64,000 nt of DNA from Phlebiopsis flavidoalba (Eukaryota; Basidiomycota; Agaricomycetes; Polyporales; Phanerochaetaceae). The translations under genes were made by a program, and so were the position numbers. Below the pieces are notes generated by a model, which saw only the letters and a list, made by a program, of their open reading frames with translations, was not told where the DNA came from and did not search any database. Shown here in pieces: positions 49,146 through 64,000 of the stretch (position 1 is its first letter; the number at the start of each line of letters is the position of its first letter). The DNA lies in contig JAOCPU010000081.1 in assembly GCA_035772785.1 (NCBI GenBank), positions 32,797-96,796 of the forward strand, read 5' to 3'.

Positions 49146-49194
49146 GGAGAAGTCCAAGGATACCAAGTCTCATAGCGTGAAGCAGGTCCTGTGA

Positions 49195-50165
49195 GCGTCA
49201 GTACTTTTATAATACCCTGGAATGAATTTACTGGAATTGTAATCGGGGCGCAGTGATTTCAACGCCCCCCTTTGGCTGTTCCCCAAAGTCTGTTGCCTCT
49301 CAATGTCGACGACCACCTTTTTCCATCACTATCTGTTTCCGGTAATTTGTGCAGGCAGTATCAAACACCGTTCTTTCAAAACGCGTGAATTATTGTGATT
49401 GTTTCTGCCGCGACAATCCATTGACTCCGTCCCCATCGACCAGATTGCGCGTGTGTAAACGCGCGACAAGGATTCTTTACGCGTTTAAATTCCGTATGAT
49501 CTGAGATCTCTCTAGCTATATCGGCGCAAGAATAGTTGACTTATATGCTCGTTGGCTACGCGATTACCCGATACTTGCGTATCCGCGTGGCTTCTCGTAG
49601 TTTCGCAAACGTTGCATTCCGCCCGAGCACCCGTGGGGTATGTACAGCTGGGCTCGAGAACCTTGTAAAATTGATTGCGTCGGCCCCGTCCTGATCTCGA
49701 TTGTTTACGGAAGGATTTTGGTGACGGTGATCGACGACACTTCGCGGGGGGAGGTTTAGCTTGACTTGTTCGAGTTGCAGGGGCTTATTTTGTCTCCAGT
49801 GCTAAAGCTGAAAGGCTAATCGACTCTGCCGGTACGCGCACCGCCTCCGGCCGGCCGTTTTCGCGTTTGGGCCCAGTGTTCCCCTGGGGATTCCGAGCCA
49901 ACCGGCAGGCGTTGTCGCAGCGGGATCGAGTACTCAGAGATGTAAATACGAGAGTGAACGAAGCGTGCAATATATTTTGGGAATAATTGCGAAATTTTTC
50001 GGCAGGTGAGGAAGACGAGGAGTTGCAAAGGTGTCCGGGGAGACAAGCGAAGCGAAACTTTGTAATTGTCCATTTCGGTGATCGCGCATGACCAGAGTTT
50101 CCCTCTTTACCCCCACGACGAAGCATCCCTCCCCACTCCTCATATTCTGACACCCGGCGGGGTGT
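49195..50165. other. SPC1-KIN1 intergenic region
   Basis: No coding signal recognised. Long relative to other spacers here, as expected for the promoter and 5' UTR of a large kinase gene on the same strand. Confidence 0.4.
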
Positions 50166-54404
<4,239 letters not shown>

Positions 54405-56254
54405 ACCGATCCCAAAACGTTCCCTTTTCTCTCTCTCATCTTTCTCGCTTTTATATCTCGCTCACTCACATACGACACGGTAACTTAAGATATCCTCTTT
54501 TTTTTTTTGCTTGGCTGGAATGCAGCACCTATTGTCCGTTCTCTCTATCCGAGCCCGCTCTCCAAACTCTCTCTTTTTTTTCTGCGTACAAGAAGTTCTC
54601 ACGGGCGACCGACCAGCCCCCCATTTACCCCGGTTCACTCCACATGCTCGCGTATGTCGCCTTTAGTACATACATGCCCAACCTGACGTCCCCGCCTGCT
54701 GAATACACTGCGCGCTCGGACATCGGCGAAAGTTTGGTAAGGTCGCGTGCGCGAGGGGGACGTTGGTGCCGAGGCCGCTTGACAGAGCTGCAGCAAGGCC
54801 GCTTGTCAGGATGCGAGTCATGGGGCTGGCCAAGAAGTACCTTGTCCCCGCAGTCCGGACGTGTTGGGCTGTTCGAGTGTGTTGGGTTTCGTATGTTTGG
54901 ACAGGCGACCGAGGAGACACTGAGTAGGCAACTTGGTTTTGTCGGGGTGGTTGGGATTTCCCACGCCATATGTGTTAAGCGCTCACACGGTATGTCACAC
55001 CAGTTCGGATTTCGCGGTGTGCATCGGATAGCCTCTTGAAAAATCGGACAAAAAACTAGAGTCACACCTAAGTCACACAAAAATATTTCCACGCACTGAT
55101 CGCGCTCGCTAACTGCTCTTGATCAATGATTAAATTAAATCAATATTTACGCGAAACGGCGACTCTAAAAAAATAAACCCGTAAGCGGAGGTCTTGGGGA
55201 CCCCAGTCTCCCTCAGTCTCCTGGCCAAGATCCAGGTCGCTTCTATAATTTGCGTCCCTACACTGGCGAGCTCCGATACCGATCACCTTTGTCGATAGCG
55301 ACGTCCCTTTGAGGCACAGGAACAATATTCGGGAGGTATTCTTAGTCCCGAACTGTTCCCTCCCGCCACATACATGGTCGTTTCATGGGTTTGCTCAGAA
55401 ACTTTGAGCTTCGGGACATGACGTTGGGGAATCTGCCAGATTTGCTTGCGGGTTTGCGTTCATAGTACGATTGAACTCTGGTGCAGTATTCATAGTACGA
55501 TTACACTCTGGTGCAGTTGGTAATAGCTTTGCGTCATGTCCTTGCTTTCGCATATCGCTTGAAAAAAGCTATCGGTTCTCCTAAAGACGTTATCTAACAC
55601 CCCTCTTGCGCCCCTCTGTTCAACGTAATGCGCTTTCGCATTCAGTTATCTCAGCGCGCCGAAGGATTACACATTGTATTACTTTGCAGAGACGTAACGA
55701 AGACCGATGCAACTGAATCGTTCTGTCTTTCGTGTGATTCATATCGAAGTGCGATAGTTCTTTCGATAGTCGTTTTGGATGCAAAACTCGGATATGTTTG
55801 ACGTGCCGATAACGCAGTTTGTCATGACAGGGGCCGCTAGCTCGCCTTCCTAATCGCGCTGCGGCGCGGATCGAGTCGCAGCTGGCCGTCCTCGAGGGTC
55901 GCAGGTCGAGCCCGTCGGCAGAAGTCTGGCGAGCGTGTATCCGATTCACTGTGGGCGCGCGCACTGGAATACGTCTGCAAAATTTCATGGAGCGAGTGGC
56001 TGCTCTGGGGGCGTCCGAATGGCGACCGAAGGCTGCGGGTGGCCTGCCTCGGCCGGGGAATCACAAGGGTCGAGTCGAGGCAGTGGCCAAGGCGTCTGAC
56101 GAGATGATGGTTTGGCGACAACGTTGTTTGACACGGGATGATCCATTCAGCTCCATGGTCTGGTCATGCCCCTCGCGCCGTAATCAGTCTTCCCCGCGGG
56201 ATATATCAGCCCGGCCGTGGCCTCCCATCTTCAACCACACCTTCAACTTTGACT
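54405..56254. other. KIN1 3' region and spacer
   Basis: Contains T-rich tracts (54497-54508) typical of a 3' UTR, then no recognised gene. A minus-strand ORF at 54625-55092 and others are open but lack motifs. A 30-base tandem repeat lies inside at 55459-55518. Confidence 0.4.
55459..55518 (+). repeat. 30-base tandem repeat, two copies
   Basis: Two adjacent 30-base units starting TTCATAGTACGATT and ending CTCTGGTGCAGT, differing at about three positions. No gene overlaps it. Confidence 0.85.
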
Positions 56255-56312
56255 ACTACCACCACCACCGCTACTACCACCAGCACTTCGACTACTACCA
56301 CCACCACCACCG
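56255..56312 (+). repeat. ACC/ACT-rich trinucleotide tract
   Basis: A run of CTACTACCACCACC-type triplets just upstream of the F-box gene start at 56318. An upstream ATG at 56138 is in frame through it and would give a threonine-rich N-terminus, so it may be coding or 5' UTR. Confidence 0.7.
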
Positions 56313-56317
56313 CGCTG

Positions 56318-58429
56318 ATGTTGTTGACATACAACACCGAGCGCATGCTCTTCAAGGCCGCCGCGCCATCATCCCACCCGCCGCGTCCAGCCATTGACGA
56401 CCTGCCAGCAGAGCTCCTGATCGAGATCCTCTCTTACCTCCACCACCGAGACATTTTGCGGTGCCAGTCGGTACGCACGCCCGCTCCCATTCGCTGCCGC
56501 CAGTGCCTCACAAATTGGTATCTATATAGGTCTCGCGCTACCTGCGCGACGTCGTGCGCCACTGCCAGGAGCTGCAGTAACACCATCGAGCTCGCCGCGG
56601 ACGGCCTCGTCGACGGCGCGCGCGGCGCGGGCACGCCCAGCAACCGCCGAGCGCCCTCCGCCTCCTGCTCGACCGCCGTCGTCGCTGGCGCCAGCTCGAC
56701 TGGACCGCCCACCACGTCGTGCCCGTGCCCGGCCAGTGCCAGGCGTACGAGTTTTGTCGGCGGCACCTTTGCAAAGTCGATGGGCGCGACGCATGGCTCG
56801 ACGGCGTTGCGGGGCGCGCGACACCTCAATGTGACGCGGTTGCCGGGCTGCGGTCCATTCACGAGGAACTTTCGGGCCGTGCCGAACGAGGGATTTCGCG
56901 ATCGACCCGTCGCTAAGGATCTGGTGGCTCTCAGTGTGGGAGATGGAAGCGAGCAGTGCGTACCCTTACTGTCCTCATCGTCACTCCTTGCTCACGGACG
57001 CGCAGCTACATCACCTCGCGTCAAGGGTCCAAGGTCCACCGTGGCGCACGCTATCAGCACAAAACACCAAGCACCCGCTCGCCGCCAAAGAATTTTGTGC
57101 CTCGCGCCGTGCGCGATCCGCCTTCAAGATCATGGGCAACTGCTTCATCCAGATCGCTGCACGACGTGCACGATGACGTCGTCGGCATGTTCTTACTGGC
57201 TGCACGGCCCGGGCCCCTGCCTCATCTGGAACTGGCGCACCGGCGCCCTCCTCGTCGTACTGGCAGCACCACCCAACAGGTGTGCTCGGCGCGCTCCCGC
57301 TCTTGCAGCCACCACCCCGACAGATCGCCGCGCAGCTCCGCACATCCCCCTTCGACATGCCCGCAGGCACCTGGGACTTTGCGTTCTCTCCCCGCGCGCG
57401 TAATTCTTCCTCACGAGCACATTAGACGCCGGCGGCGGCTCGAGCTCTTCACCTTCAAGCTCCGACGCGACCGTGACGGCGCGGTGCCGCACCCCGCGCC
57501 ACGTTCCGCGAGCCTGCGCCTGCCCGAACTCCGCGCGGGGCGGCACGCTCCACCACTTTACGACGCACGCGGCGCCGTTCCTCGGCGGGGACGTCTCCGC
57601 TTGGCGTGCCCATTTGCGGGGCCGCGCAGGAAACGACCGGGCTGCATGTGCTCTCGCGTTAACCTGAGTACGGCGAGCGCGCCGCTCCGCGTGGTTCCGA
57701 CCGCTTGTTTGTGAAGAACAGTATGGTGCTGCTTGCGCTCGCGGCGGGCGAGAAGCGGCGCGTGCTCGCCTATGGGGCAGGAGTGGGGGCGTCGAGCATA
57801 CCGCGGTTTTGTCGAGTCACAATGTGCAAGTTCCAGTGTGCTCCGTGCGTGCCTCCCCTCCTCCTCCTCCCCTTCACAGCTAATTAATGGTTTACAGATA
57901 TGGTCCACGGCCACCGCGTCGTCCTCCCGCCGGTCCCGTGCGACACCGTCCGGACGACGGCGAGTAGCACCGAGTCAGCGCTCTTTGTGATGGACCTTCC
58001 ACGTCCACCCGAAGCGCACACGCGCGACCCGTGCGACGCCGCGCCGACACGACGCGCCCGACCACGCGTGGAGCTACGAGCTCGTCACGGCGCCGAGCGC
58101 GGTCGAGGCGCGCAGCCTGTTCACCCGCCCCGTCGAGAGCCGTCTGCCGTACGCGATCTCGCACCGCGTCGGCCGCGTTTTGCGCATACGGGTTGGGGCA
58201 TGATGATGATGATGCGAGGATTGTCGGTATGAAGGTGTGTGCATCCGTTCCCTGTTCGTTGCTGTGGCTGACTGAGTGTTTGCAGGACCAGGCCTTTTCG
58301 GAAGGCCAGTTCAACGACATCGATCTCCGTGTTTACTCTTTAATTTCTCTTTCTCCGTCTCGTTCACATCCCGTCTCGCTCTCAATCGGACAACTCACTA
58401 ACTCTCACAAACTGTATCATAATCTATAA
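56318..58429 (+). CDS. F-box protein, basidiomycete type with propeller-like C-terminus
   Basis: The start ATG at 56318 opens MLLTYNTERMLFKAA; the F-box DDLPAELLIEILSYLHHRDI runs on into LRCQSV at 56396-56468, followed by an intron near 56468-56528. The next exons give RRRWRQLDW (56690), AYEFVGGTFAKSMG (56745), and LVALSVGDGSEQ near 56920. HLRTLS-like SAQNTKHPLAAKEF follows near 57055, IWNWRTGALLV near 57220-57250, HHFTTHAAPFLGGDV near 57550 and VKNSMVLLALAAGEKRRVLA near 57710. The end reads DQAFSEGQFNDIDLRVYSL near 58285-58340. The phrase IWNWRTG followed by repeated beta-rich parts is typical of basidiomycete F-box proteins with a C-terminal beta-propeller-like region. Many single-base shifts occur across 56.5-58.2 kb. 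The end is uncertain, between 58343 and 58429. Likely an SCF ubiquitin ligase receptor, substrate unknown. Confidence 0.78.
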
Positions 58430-59616
58430 CCACCCCGCATCTCAATGCAACCCCGATACCCCAGACGCCCACACGCCCCAAAAACTTTTTTTTTCGCTGC
58501 TGCCACTCTTCTGTCTCGGCCCCGGACGGAGCTTGTGACGGCATAGGTGAGCGAACGACGCTGACGAACGAGTGCGTCGGGCCCGACGGGCAAGCACGCC
58601 CCGCGCCGCGCGCGCCGTATCCGACGCGTGCTTCTTTCGCACTCGCTCACGTGCTGAACACTCCACGATGAGTGGTGTTCTTACGGTCGGTGGCGCGACG
58701 CCACACCCTGGGCTCGACTGAGCAGGAGCCGCCGCGGGTGCGCAGGCGTGAAGTAAGGTGCGTGCGCACCGCCCCGCGCCCGCCGGACCCGCGTCGCGTC
58801 GCGCTGCACATCCGCAGATCGCCCCGCACAGAAACTTGCATTTAGGCGTTTGGGCTCTCACGCTTCTTTATCGAGGCGGTGGCGTGCGGCGAAGATTTAC
58901 TGAATGCTCCATGTCTGTTCCTGTCTTTCGAGTGCTTTGATGGTTTGGGTGGGGGTTTATTATCGTAGCTTCGAAGAATTAGTGGTGGGTGATGGAGGTG
59001 CTTCGACTTCGCGCTGTGTGTGTGCTGGCCGCCGCTGTTGATGTTCGTGGATGCAAAAAATTCGAGAAGTGTGCGCGGGGGTGATAAGGGCGGCGACTTC
59101 GGGGGGCGATAGCGGGTGAGGTACGTGGTTTGTAAGGTATGTGTTTGTAAGGCACTATGTGGTCTGTAAGGAGCGGTTTGGAGAGCTGATAGGAGCGTAG
59201 ATGGGCCGTGGTGTTCCTTGGGCACGAGGCGTGGTCGTATGATCAATCCGAGGATACCTTCCCAGGCGAGAGAGATAGAGATGCGAGTGGTAAGTGAGTG
59301 ATACGTGAGTGATACGTGAGCGATAGGTGAGTGTTGGCGGCTGCTTAATTGTCACTGGTCAGGTCAATCACGCTGGGCACTCGGCCAAGAGCAATGAAGT
59401 AGAGAGTATTCAAGTTGAAGCAAAGTGGTTGGAAAAAACTGTATTCATATACTTAGATCGACGGATCAACTTATCAGGGATATCTACAAGCATAATTTGC
59501 ACACGTGTATTCCTTTTTTCTTTTTTTGGAGAAATAAAGAAGTAGCTCATCTGACATATGTTATCTTGGTGATATTCCTGTGAATATGAGTTCAGTTTGA
59601 AGCTTACGCAGCCAGT
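58430..59616. other. GC-variable intergenic region
   Basis: Begins GC-rich (58440-58860, with long ORFs on the minus strand that look like composition effects) and then becomes T/G-rich with short repeats. No gene is recognised. A T-run lies at 58487-58494. Confidence 0.4.
59294..59333 (+). repeat. 11-base tandem repeat, about 3.6 copies
   Basis: Units GTGAGTGATAC, GTGAGTGATAC, GTGAGCGATAG and a partial GTGAGTG. Intergenic. A looser TTTGTAAGG repetition precedes it at 59128-59175. Confidence 0.85.
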
Positions 59617-59625
59617 ATGATGGAA

Positions 59626-60102
59626 TTACATACAAGAGCTCGTTTTGCGAAGCTTATTTCGTGCCTTCTTGAGTGCGCGGACGAGTTTGCCACGAAGGGT
59701 TGGACTCTCCGTCATTACGAATTCCTCCGGCGGCCCGACGCCCTTTTCATAGCCACTCAAGGACCCATCTATTGTCATAATGTTGAGATTGAGTTGTTCC
59801 GACTGCTTAGGAGAATCACCAAACATTTCGTATGTCTGACTGTGGATGCGAATCGCGTACCCTCGCGGGATGACCTGATCGTCCTCGCCGCCCGCTTCCC
59901 ATCCGAGACGGAACGCGGTGGAACAGGCAGCGTTGTCGGGCGTCTTTCGGGTGTCTCGTCGAAGGAGGTGTGACTTTCTCTCAAGCTCGAGGGCGCGCGT
60001 TGTTTGGGCAACGTAGAACGTGGGTCCGGGTGGGCTGGGCGCGGAGATGAATTGAAGGTAGTTGAGTGGCTTAGGCCATGTACAAACGGTAGCTGGAAGC
60101 AT
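59626..60102 (-). CDS. Hypothetical protein
   Basis: Open frame of 158 residues starting at 60102 with MLPATVCTWPKPLNYLQF and ending in a basic stretch LRGKLVRALKKARNKLRK. No recognised domain. It could be the last exon of a longer minus-strand gene that includes the ORFs at 60624-61283 and 61324-62046. An overlapping plus-strand ORF (59617-59973) is probably its shadow. Confidence 0.3.
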   Translation of the reverse strand: MLPATVCTWPKPLNYLQFISAPSPPGPTFYVAQTTRALELERKSHLLRRDTRKTPDNAACSTAFRLGWEAGGEDDQVIPRGYAIRIHSQTYEMFGDSPKQSEQLNLNIMTIDGSLSGYEKGVGPPEEFVMTESPTLRGKLVRALKKARNKLRKTSSCM

Positions 60103-60623
60103 AGCAGTGAGTCAACCTGGGTGACGGTAGTACTACAAAGACTCGGAGAATCAACCTTCACCAAGAGGGAAAGCTCTTAATGTCGTCGGTACTAATTCTT
60201 GTGTTGCAGTCGGAAAATCACTGGGCCAATGTGACTAAATTGCACGAGGGAGTAACATGAGCCAGCTGTCACCATACGCCATTACGTGCTATATAATATG
60301 GGGATAAGAACGTACCGGGTTGGAGAAAATGTGGTACAAATCATCATGTTGAGCAATTGCACAATGTCGCGCAGATGAATTCTACGTTGGAGCGTTTAGA
60401 GGACGCAGAATTGCACGAGAAAGAAGACTATTTCACACATACATCAAGCATATAATCCAGAACATGGTCAAGCGGGTCGATAAACTAGGTCGATTGTGTG
60501 AGAGTTAATGAACACCCTGCCTAACTCTGGCCACATACCTCATCGTTTTTATACACCGATGAGTCCTCCGTTTCATCAAAATTGCTGACCGAGGCGTCCG
60601 TCGTAGTTCCAATGGATTGTCGT

Positions 60624-61283
60624 CTAGAACTCCAAGCGCGCGAATAGTTTGAATGGTTGCTGGGAGTTGCCCTGAGGCCACGGGAGCTGTCCCCCACTAC
60701 CGGGACTGCCATGATCCGTAGAGTCATCTGGATATCTCCTGCGTCTAGATTGTGGGTCCATGTCACGCGTCGATGGATTTTGGTCTATTTTATAGCTCGG
60801 GGAAAGATAGCGAGGGCGTCTTTTCAGCTTGTAGTATCGTAAAAACAGACAACCCTTTTCGCTCGCAACGTCTAGCGAGTCTTCGGTGCTTGGGTGGGCG
60901 GCGTGGGAACTAGAACGATGTGAGACAGACATCGCAGAGCCGTCCTTTGGAGGAAAGTGATAGAAACAACAAGTTACCCAGAGAGTGCTGCTACTTGTGT
61001 GCTTGCGCGGAGTCCTCTTCGCGCATGTACTTGTCAGACTGCAGCGATATCCCATTTCGAAGTCTTCACCCATCCGGAGACAAGCACTATCGCTTCGGCC
61101 TGGAGGTCGACGTGAAATTTGTTGTATGCAAACTCCCTCCACAGAGGGATAAGTTCTTGAGCATGTAGTGGGGAAAGGACCAGTTTTGTGACATGACGCG
61201 AGCTGCCTCGCCCTTCTCTCCAAATACTGCCACAGCGCACCGGTTGCTATGACAAGTGAAACGAGTACTTTTATGTCTACCAT
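60624..61283 (-). CDS. Hypothetical protein with N-terminal hydrophobic segment
   Basis: Open frame of 219 residues. The start at 61283, MVDIKVLVSLVIATGALWQY, resembles a signal anchor or membrane helix followed by a basic stretch (LERRAR). The rest is Ser/Arg/Pro-rich and looks disordered or out of frame. No family recognised. Introns are likely. Confidence 0.3.
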   Translation of the reverse strand: MVDIKVLVSLVIATGALWQYLERRARQLASCHKTGPFPTTCSRTYPSVEGVCIQQISRRPPGRSDSACLRMGEDFEMGYRCSLTSTCAKRTPRKHTSSSTLWVTCCFYHFPPKDGSAMSVSHRSSSHAAHPSTEDSLDVASEKGCLFLRYYKLKRRPRYLSPSYKIDQNPSTRDMDPQSRRRRYPDDSTDHGSPGSGGQLPWPQGNSQQPFKLFARLEF

Positions 61284-61323
61284 ACTGCTTTCAATAGGTA
61301 TATGTGTAAGTTCCAGCGGGCCT

Positions 61324-62046
61324 TCAAGCTGAGTGGGCTACAAACTTCTCACGCACCTTCCTGAGGGGCCAACACCAGATGCCGCTGCAGTTACTTTCTC
61401 GATCCATCGATTGCGCCGTAAAAACAGGTCCAGGAGGGATAGACCCACGGGTTCTATCAATAAGCCTCTCGTCTTCGTCCAAGGGTAAGAATCCATCGGG
61501 AACTCCAAAGGAGTTAGCGGGGGAGTTCACTGATTTTATGATGTTGAAAAAACGGGTGAAGGCGCCCTCTGAGAAAATACCCCACGTCCCCAATATCGAC
61601 GTCTCCATATTGTCCCCGTTCTGGAATCCGAGGGGGCAGCCCATGACCGAGCGTACAAGCTGCTCGCCATAAGTACGATAGGCTGGCGTTACACGATTGC
61701 TCCTGTTCTTGAAAAGCGACATATCTGAGCGCGCAAGATGTGGACGTTTAGATGAGGCATTGACCTCGCACAACTTTAGCATATTTAAGCGAATGATACT
61801 CTGATTGAGACTACCACAGCCTTCAGGCCTTATCACTTCCACGTATACTTGGAGGGGTGATATCAAGCCCCCCCCCATCACTCTGAGGGCGACTGCGCAT
61901 ATGGTAACACTGCCTGAAGGATAACGTTTATCTCCACATACACGCGAGGCACTGACATGAACTGCGTACAGACCTGAAGTTCCCTTGAAAGTGGGTGACC
62001 ACAGCCAGAAGGTTCCTCGTTTCCTGATCTTATATATCCCAGGCAC
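61324..62046 (-). CDS. Hypothetical protein, 240-residue clean ORF
   Basis: The longest uninterrupted frame in this part of the window, starting at 62046 (MPGIYKIRKRGTFWLWSPTF). It contains balanced, globular-looking sequence: VTICAVALRVMGGGLISPLQ near 61880, EVIRPEGCGSLNQSIIRLNM, YRTYGEQLVRSVMGCPLGF near 61645-61690, and ILGTWGIFSEGAFTRFFNII near 61590. I do not recognise the family. In contrast to the genes to its left it needs no frame correction. It may join to 60624-61283 by a short intron (61284-61323 ends in a possible acceptor). Confidence 0.4.
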   Translation of the reverse strand: MPGIYKIRKRGTFWLWSPTFKGTSGLYAVHVSASRVCGDKRYPSGSVTICAVALRVMGGGLISPLQVYVEVIRPEGCGSLNQSIIRLNMLKLCEVNASSKRPHLARSDMSLFKNRSNRVTPAYRTYGEQLVRSVMGCPLGFQNGDNMETSILGTWGIFSEGAFTRFFNIIKSVNSPANSFGVPDGFLPLDEDERLIDRTRGSIPPGPVFTAQSMDRESNCSGIWCWPLRKVREKFVAHSA

Positions 62047-62843
62047 TGATATCTATGTGGGGAACATTAGTAGACGACGGATGCCAACTACAAACGAATA
62101 CTTAATCAGTGTCTGACCTTGTATCCCTGTTGTATCCAACCTTGGCGAGAGATAAAAACGAGGAGGTTTGGGTTTAAGTATTTTAGCCCTTCGATAGCTC
62201 AAAATTCTTGCCTACCATATCAGCAATGTCAGTGAAAGGAGTTCCTCACCTCGCAGCCTAATGATGTCGATGAGCTGTCAAACTCAGCCATGCCGATGGC
62301 GTTGGCGGGGTGTGCATGGTTCGTACTCCGACACCGCCATCAATCACGTGTCTCATGAACGAACCAGTGTGTGAACGGCGGTGCCTAGCTCCAGAGTCTA
62401 AAGTAGCTTTTATATCTTCAATAACAACACTCTGTGCAGTGTGCACAAGTACTAGTACCTATTCACGCGGACACTACTTCTCCACCTGCGACACAGCACA
62501 GCCCGCCCCATTGAGACCCCGCCGCCACGCATCGCGTTGGCGAGGTGTTGCGCGCGTATGGAAAGCCGGACGTTCAAGCTTATTGACGCCCAGGCTGGTC
62601 GGTTCACGCGCGCCGTTCCCCCGAACACCGTGTGGCCTAGAATCTGCGTGGAATTCAGCTGGTTTTCTGGGTGCGCAATATATTGCATTTAACCCTAACC
62701 TCGCTCAGTGCCATGCCAGGAATGCCTGACGAAGAACCTTTGTCCTGAACACTTGCGCCGCCTCACCGACGGATGCCTTATATGGCACGACGCCCCGCCG
62801 CGCCGATTATTTTGTGTATTATTCACGTTTTTCTGTATTTCTC
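62047..62843. other. No gene recognised
   Basis: Possible 5' region of the minus-strand ORF ending at 62046. The minus-strand ORF 62258-62446 is open but unrecognised. An isolated AACCCTAACC near 62691-62700 is a single telomere-like match. Confidence 0.3.
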
Positions 62844-62876
62844 AATATATATATATATAATATATATACATATATT
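62844..62876. repeat. AT dinucleotide microsatellite
   Basis: Near-continuous TA repeat with two interruptions, between two GC-rich stretches. Confidence 0.9.
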
Positions 62877-62880
62877 CTAC

Positions 62881-64000
62881 GTTACATGAATAGTGTGCTA
62901 TGAGGACCCTACGAGCTCTCCTTGCGCTACTGCTGGCGGCGGCACGGCCACTGGTAGACCTGGGAATGACGGCTGCCAGCGGGCGCGGTCCCCACGATCC
63001 GCCTGCCGACGTGACGGGTCGGATGCGAGAGCAACGCGCGCAATGGAGCGGGCGCGGGCTGTGGGGAGGGCGTAAGGAGCGAGGCGGGCGGTCAGCGTGG
63101 GGCCTGGACGTGCGTGCACGGGGCGGTCGTCAGGCCTGCGGGGACTTGGCGGTCGTCAGGCTCGCGGTGCATGCTCAGCAGCAGCGCCGACCATTGGCGT
63201 GCATCACTGAACAATGCAGAGGCGAGCCAGGGCCGACGAGCTCGGGCGGCAGTGCGCAGTCCAGCCTGGACACCCCGATCGAGGACAGGCGGCGGGTCTT
63301 CGACGGCATGATTTGAGGGAGCGAGGACCTGCATCGCTTCTCAGGCAAACCCGGAAGCGATGGGATGTAGCTGGGGCGGGATGGTGGGGCAGTGGGCGGA
63401 GGCGGGGAGGTGGATCCAGCGAACGGGGTCGTCCAGAGCGTGACGCGGCTGGGCACGAACGTGGGCGTGCGTATCGTGTACACACTGGCGCGTACACTCT
63501 CGCCCCGTATTTTACGCTTTCCGCTTGTGACACAATATGCCGGTAGATGTGATGGTTGCCGGGCTAGGCGGAGGTCGGGGTGGAGGTAGGAGGTAGCGGT
63601 TTTTTTTATTTTAGCGGATTTTCTGGTAGAACACAAAACGAAAGTCATTAAGGCCAGAGGGAAGTGAGCACATACCTTAGAGTGTGTGCGGGGGAACAAC
63701 CACAGCTCTTCACATTGTTCGACAGCTTGAGAATCTGGTCAGCGGTCACGGCGACCCGACATACGACGGGCACGCACCTTATCCCCGGAGCCCGTGTGGA
63801 ATGTACAAGCGACGAAGAATGCTGGAGCATGCACCAGCTGCACTGCTCACGGAGTTTTCCGACGCTTTTTGAGGCGTCGGGCGCTTTGCTTGTTGCGGTC
63901 TGCCTTGGTCCCGAAGAAGTGGCCTGGGAGTCGCCGATGCTGGGCAGCGTGGAGGGATGCCGGCTCCGTGCGGACTCCGGGTAAGGAGAAAGACGAGTGG
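62881..64000. other. GC-rich stretch, no gene recognised
   Basis: Long open frames exist on both strands (for example plus 62900-63316, minus 63175-63699), as expected in GC-rich DNA. The minus-strand frame is proline/serine-rich (STSPPPPTAPPSRPSYIPSL) and could be part of a disordered protein, but nothing confirms it. The window ends here. Confidence 0.3.

Noticed and set aside
62688..62702. Telomere-like AACCCTAACC
   Set aside because: Single occurrence without repetition; not a telomere or interstitial array.
63175..63699. Proline-rich 174-residue ORF on the minus strand
   Set aside because: GC-rich DNA with open frames on both strands and no domain; not enough to call a gene.

Overview
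The window looks like nuclear DNA of a filamentous basidiomycete, most likely an Agaricomycete. Genes are broken by many short introns (about 45-70 nt, GT...AG). The protein families fit this group: BCS1-like AAA ATPases, ABCC transporters with a TMD0, many divergent F-box proteins, DUF6533 seven-helix proteins, a senescence/spartin-domain protein, a KIN1-type kinase and a sesquiterpene synthase. I saw no bacterial, organellar or viral genes, and no CRISPR, rRNA or convincing tRNA. Layout, left to right: a BCS1-like AAA ATPase (+, 0.2-1.8 kb); a full-length ABCC transporter (+, 2.3-9.1 kb) convergent with an Lsh/HELLS/Irc5-type SNF2 remodeller (-, 9.46 to about 12.3 kb); a homopolymer-rich stretch to 15.4 kb, poorly readable; a diverged tandem segmental duplication (unit A 16.4-21.6 kb, unit B 22.3-27.5 kb), each unit carrying a spartin-like gene, an F-box-tail-like fragment and a DUF6533 gene, all decayed; an F-box gene (+, 28.4-29.9 kb); a second ABCC transporter (-, 30.1 to about 37 kb), a paralogue of the first; two tandem F-box genes (-, 37.5-40.2 kb); two tandem paralogous seven-helix membrane proteins (-, 40.8-44.2 kb); a two-copy direct repeat (44.7-45.1 kb); remains of a sesquiterpene synthase (-, 47-48 kb); SPC1, a signal peptidase subunit (+, 48.7-49.2 kb); a KIN1/MARK-type kinase (+, 50.2-54.4 kb); an F-box gene (+, 56.3-58.4 kb); and unrecognised minus-strand ORFs (59.6-62.0 kb). 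The dominant impression is gene families expanding by local duplication (two ABCC, five F-box or F-box-like loci, two DUF6533, two seven-helix proteins, two spartin-like) around a few conserved single-copy genes (SPC1, KIN1, the SNF2 gene). Apart from these duplications I see no operon-like functional unit. Nearly every recognisable gene needs one or more single-base shifts, usually at homopolymers, to restore the family sequence. This includes SPC1 and KIN1, which are expected to be functional, so much of the apparent breakage is probably consensus error. The 16-27 kb repeats also carry substitutions, stops and a large deletion, and look genuinely decayed. Boundaries are therefore approximate where stated. 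I did not find a clearly new molecular system. The best leads are the tandem spartin/DUF6533 duplication, the paired ABCC transporters and the odd sequence at 11.5-15.4 kb.
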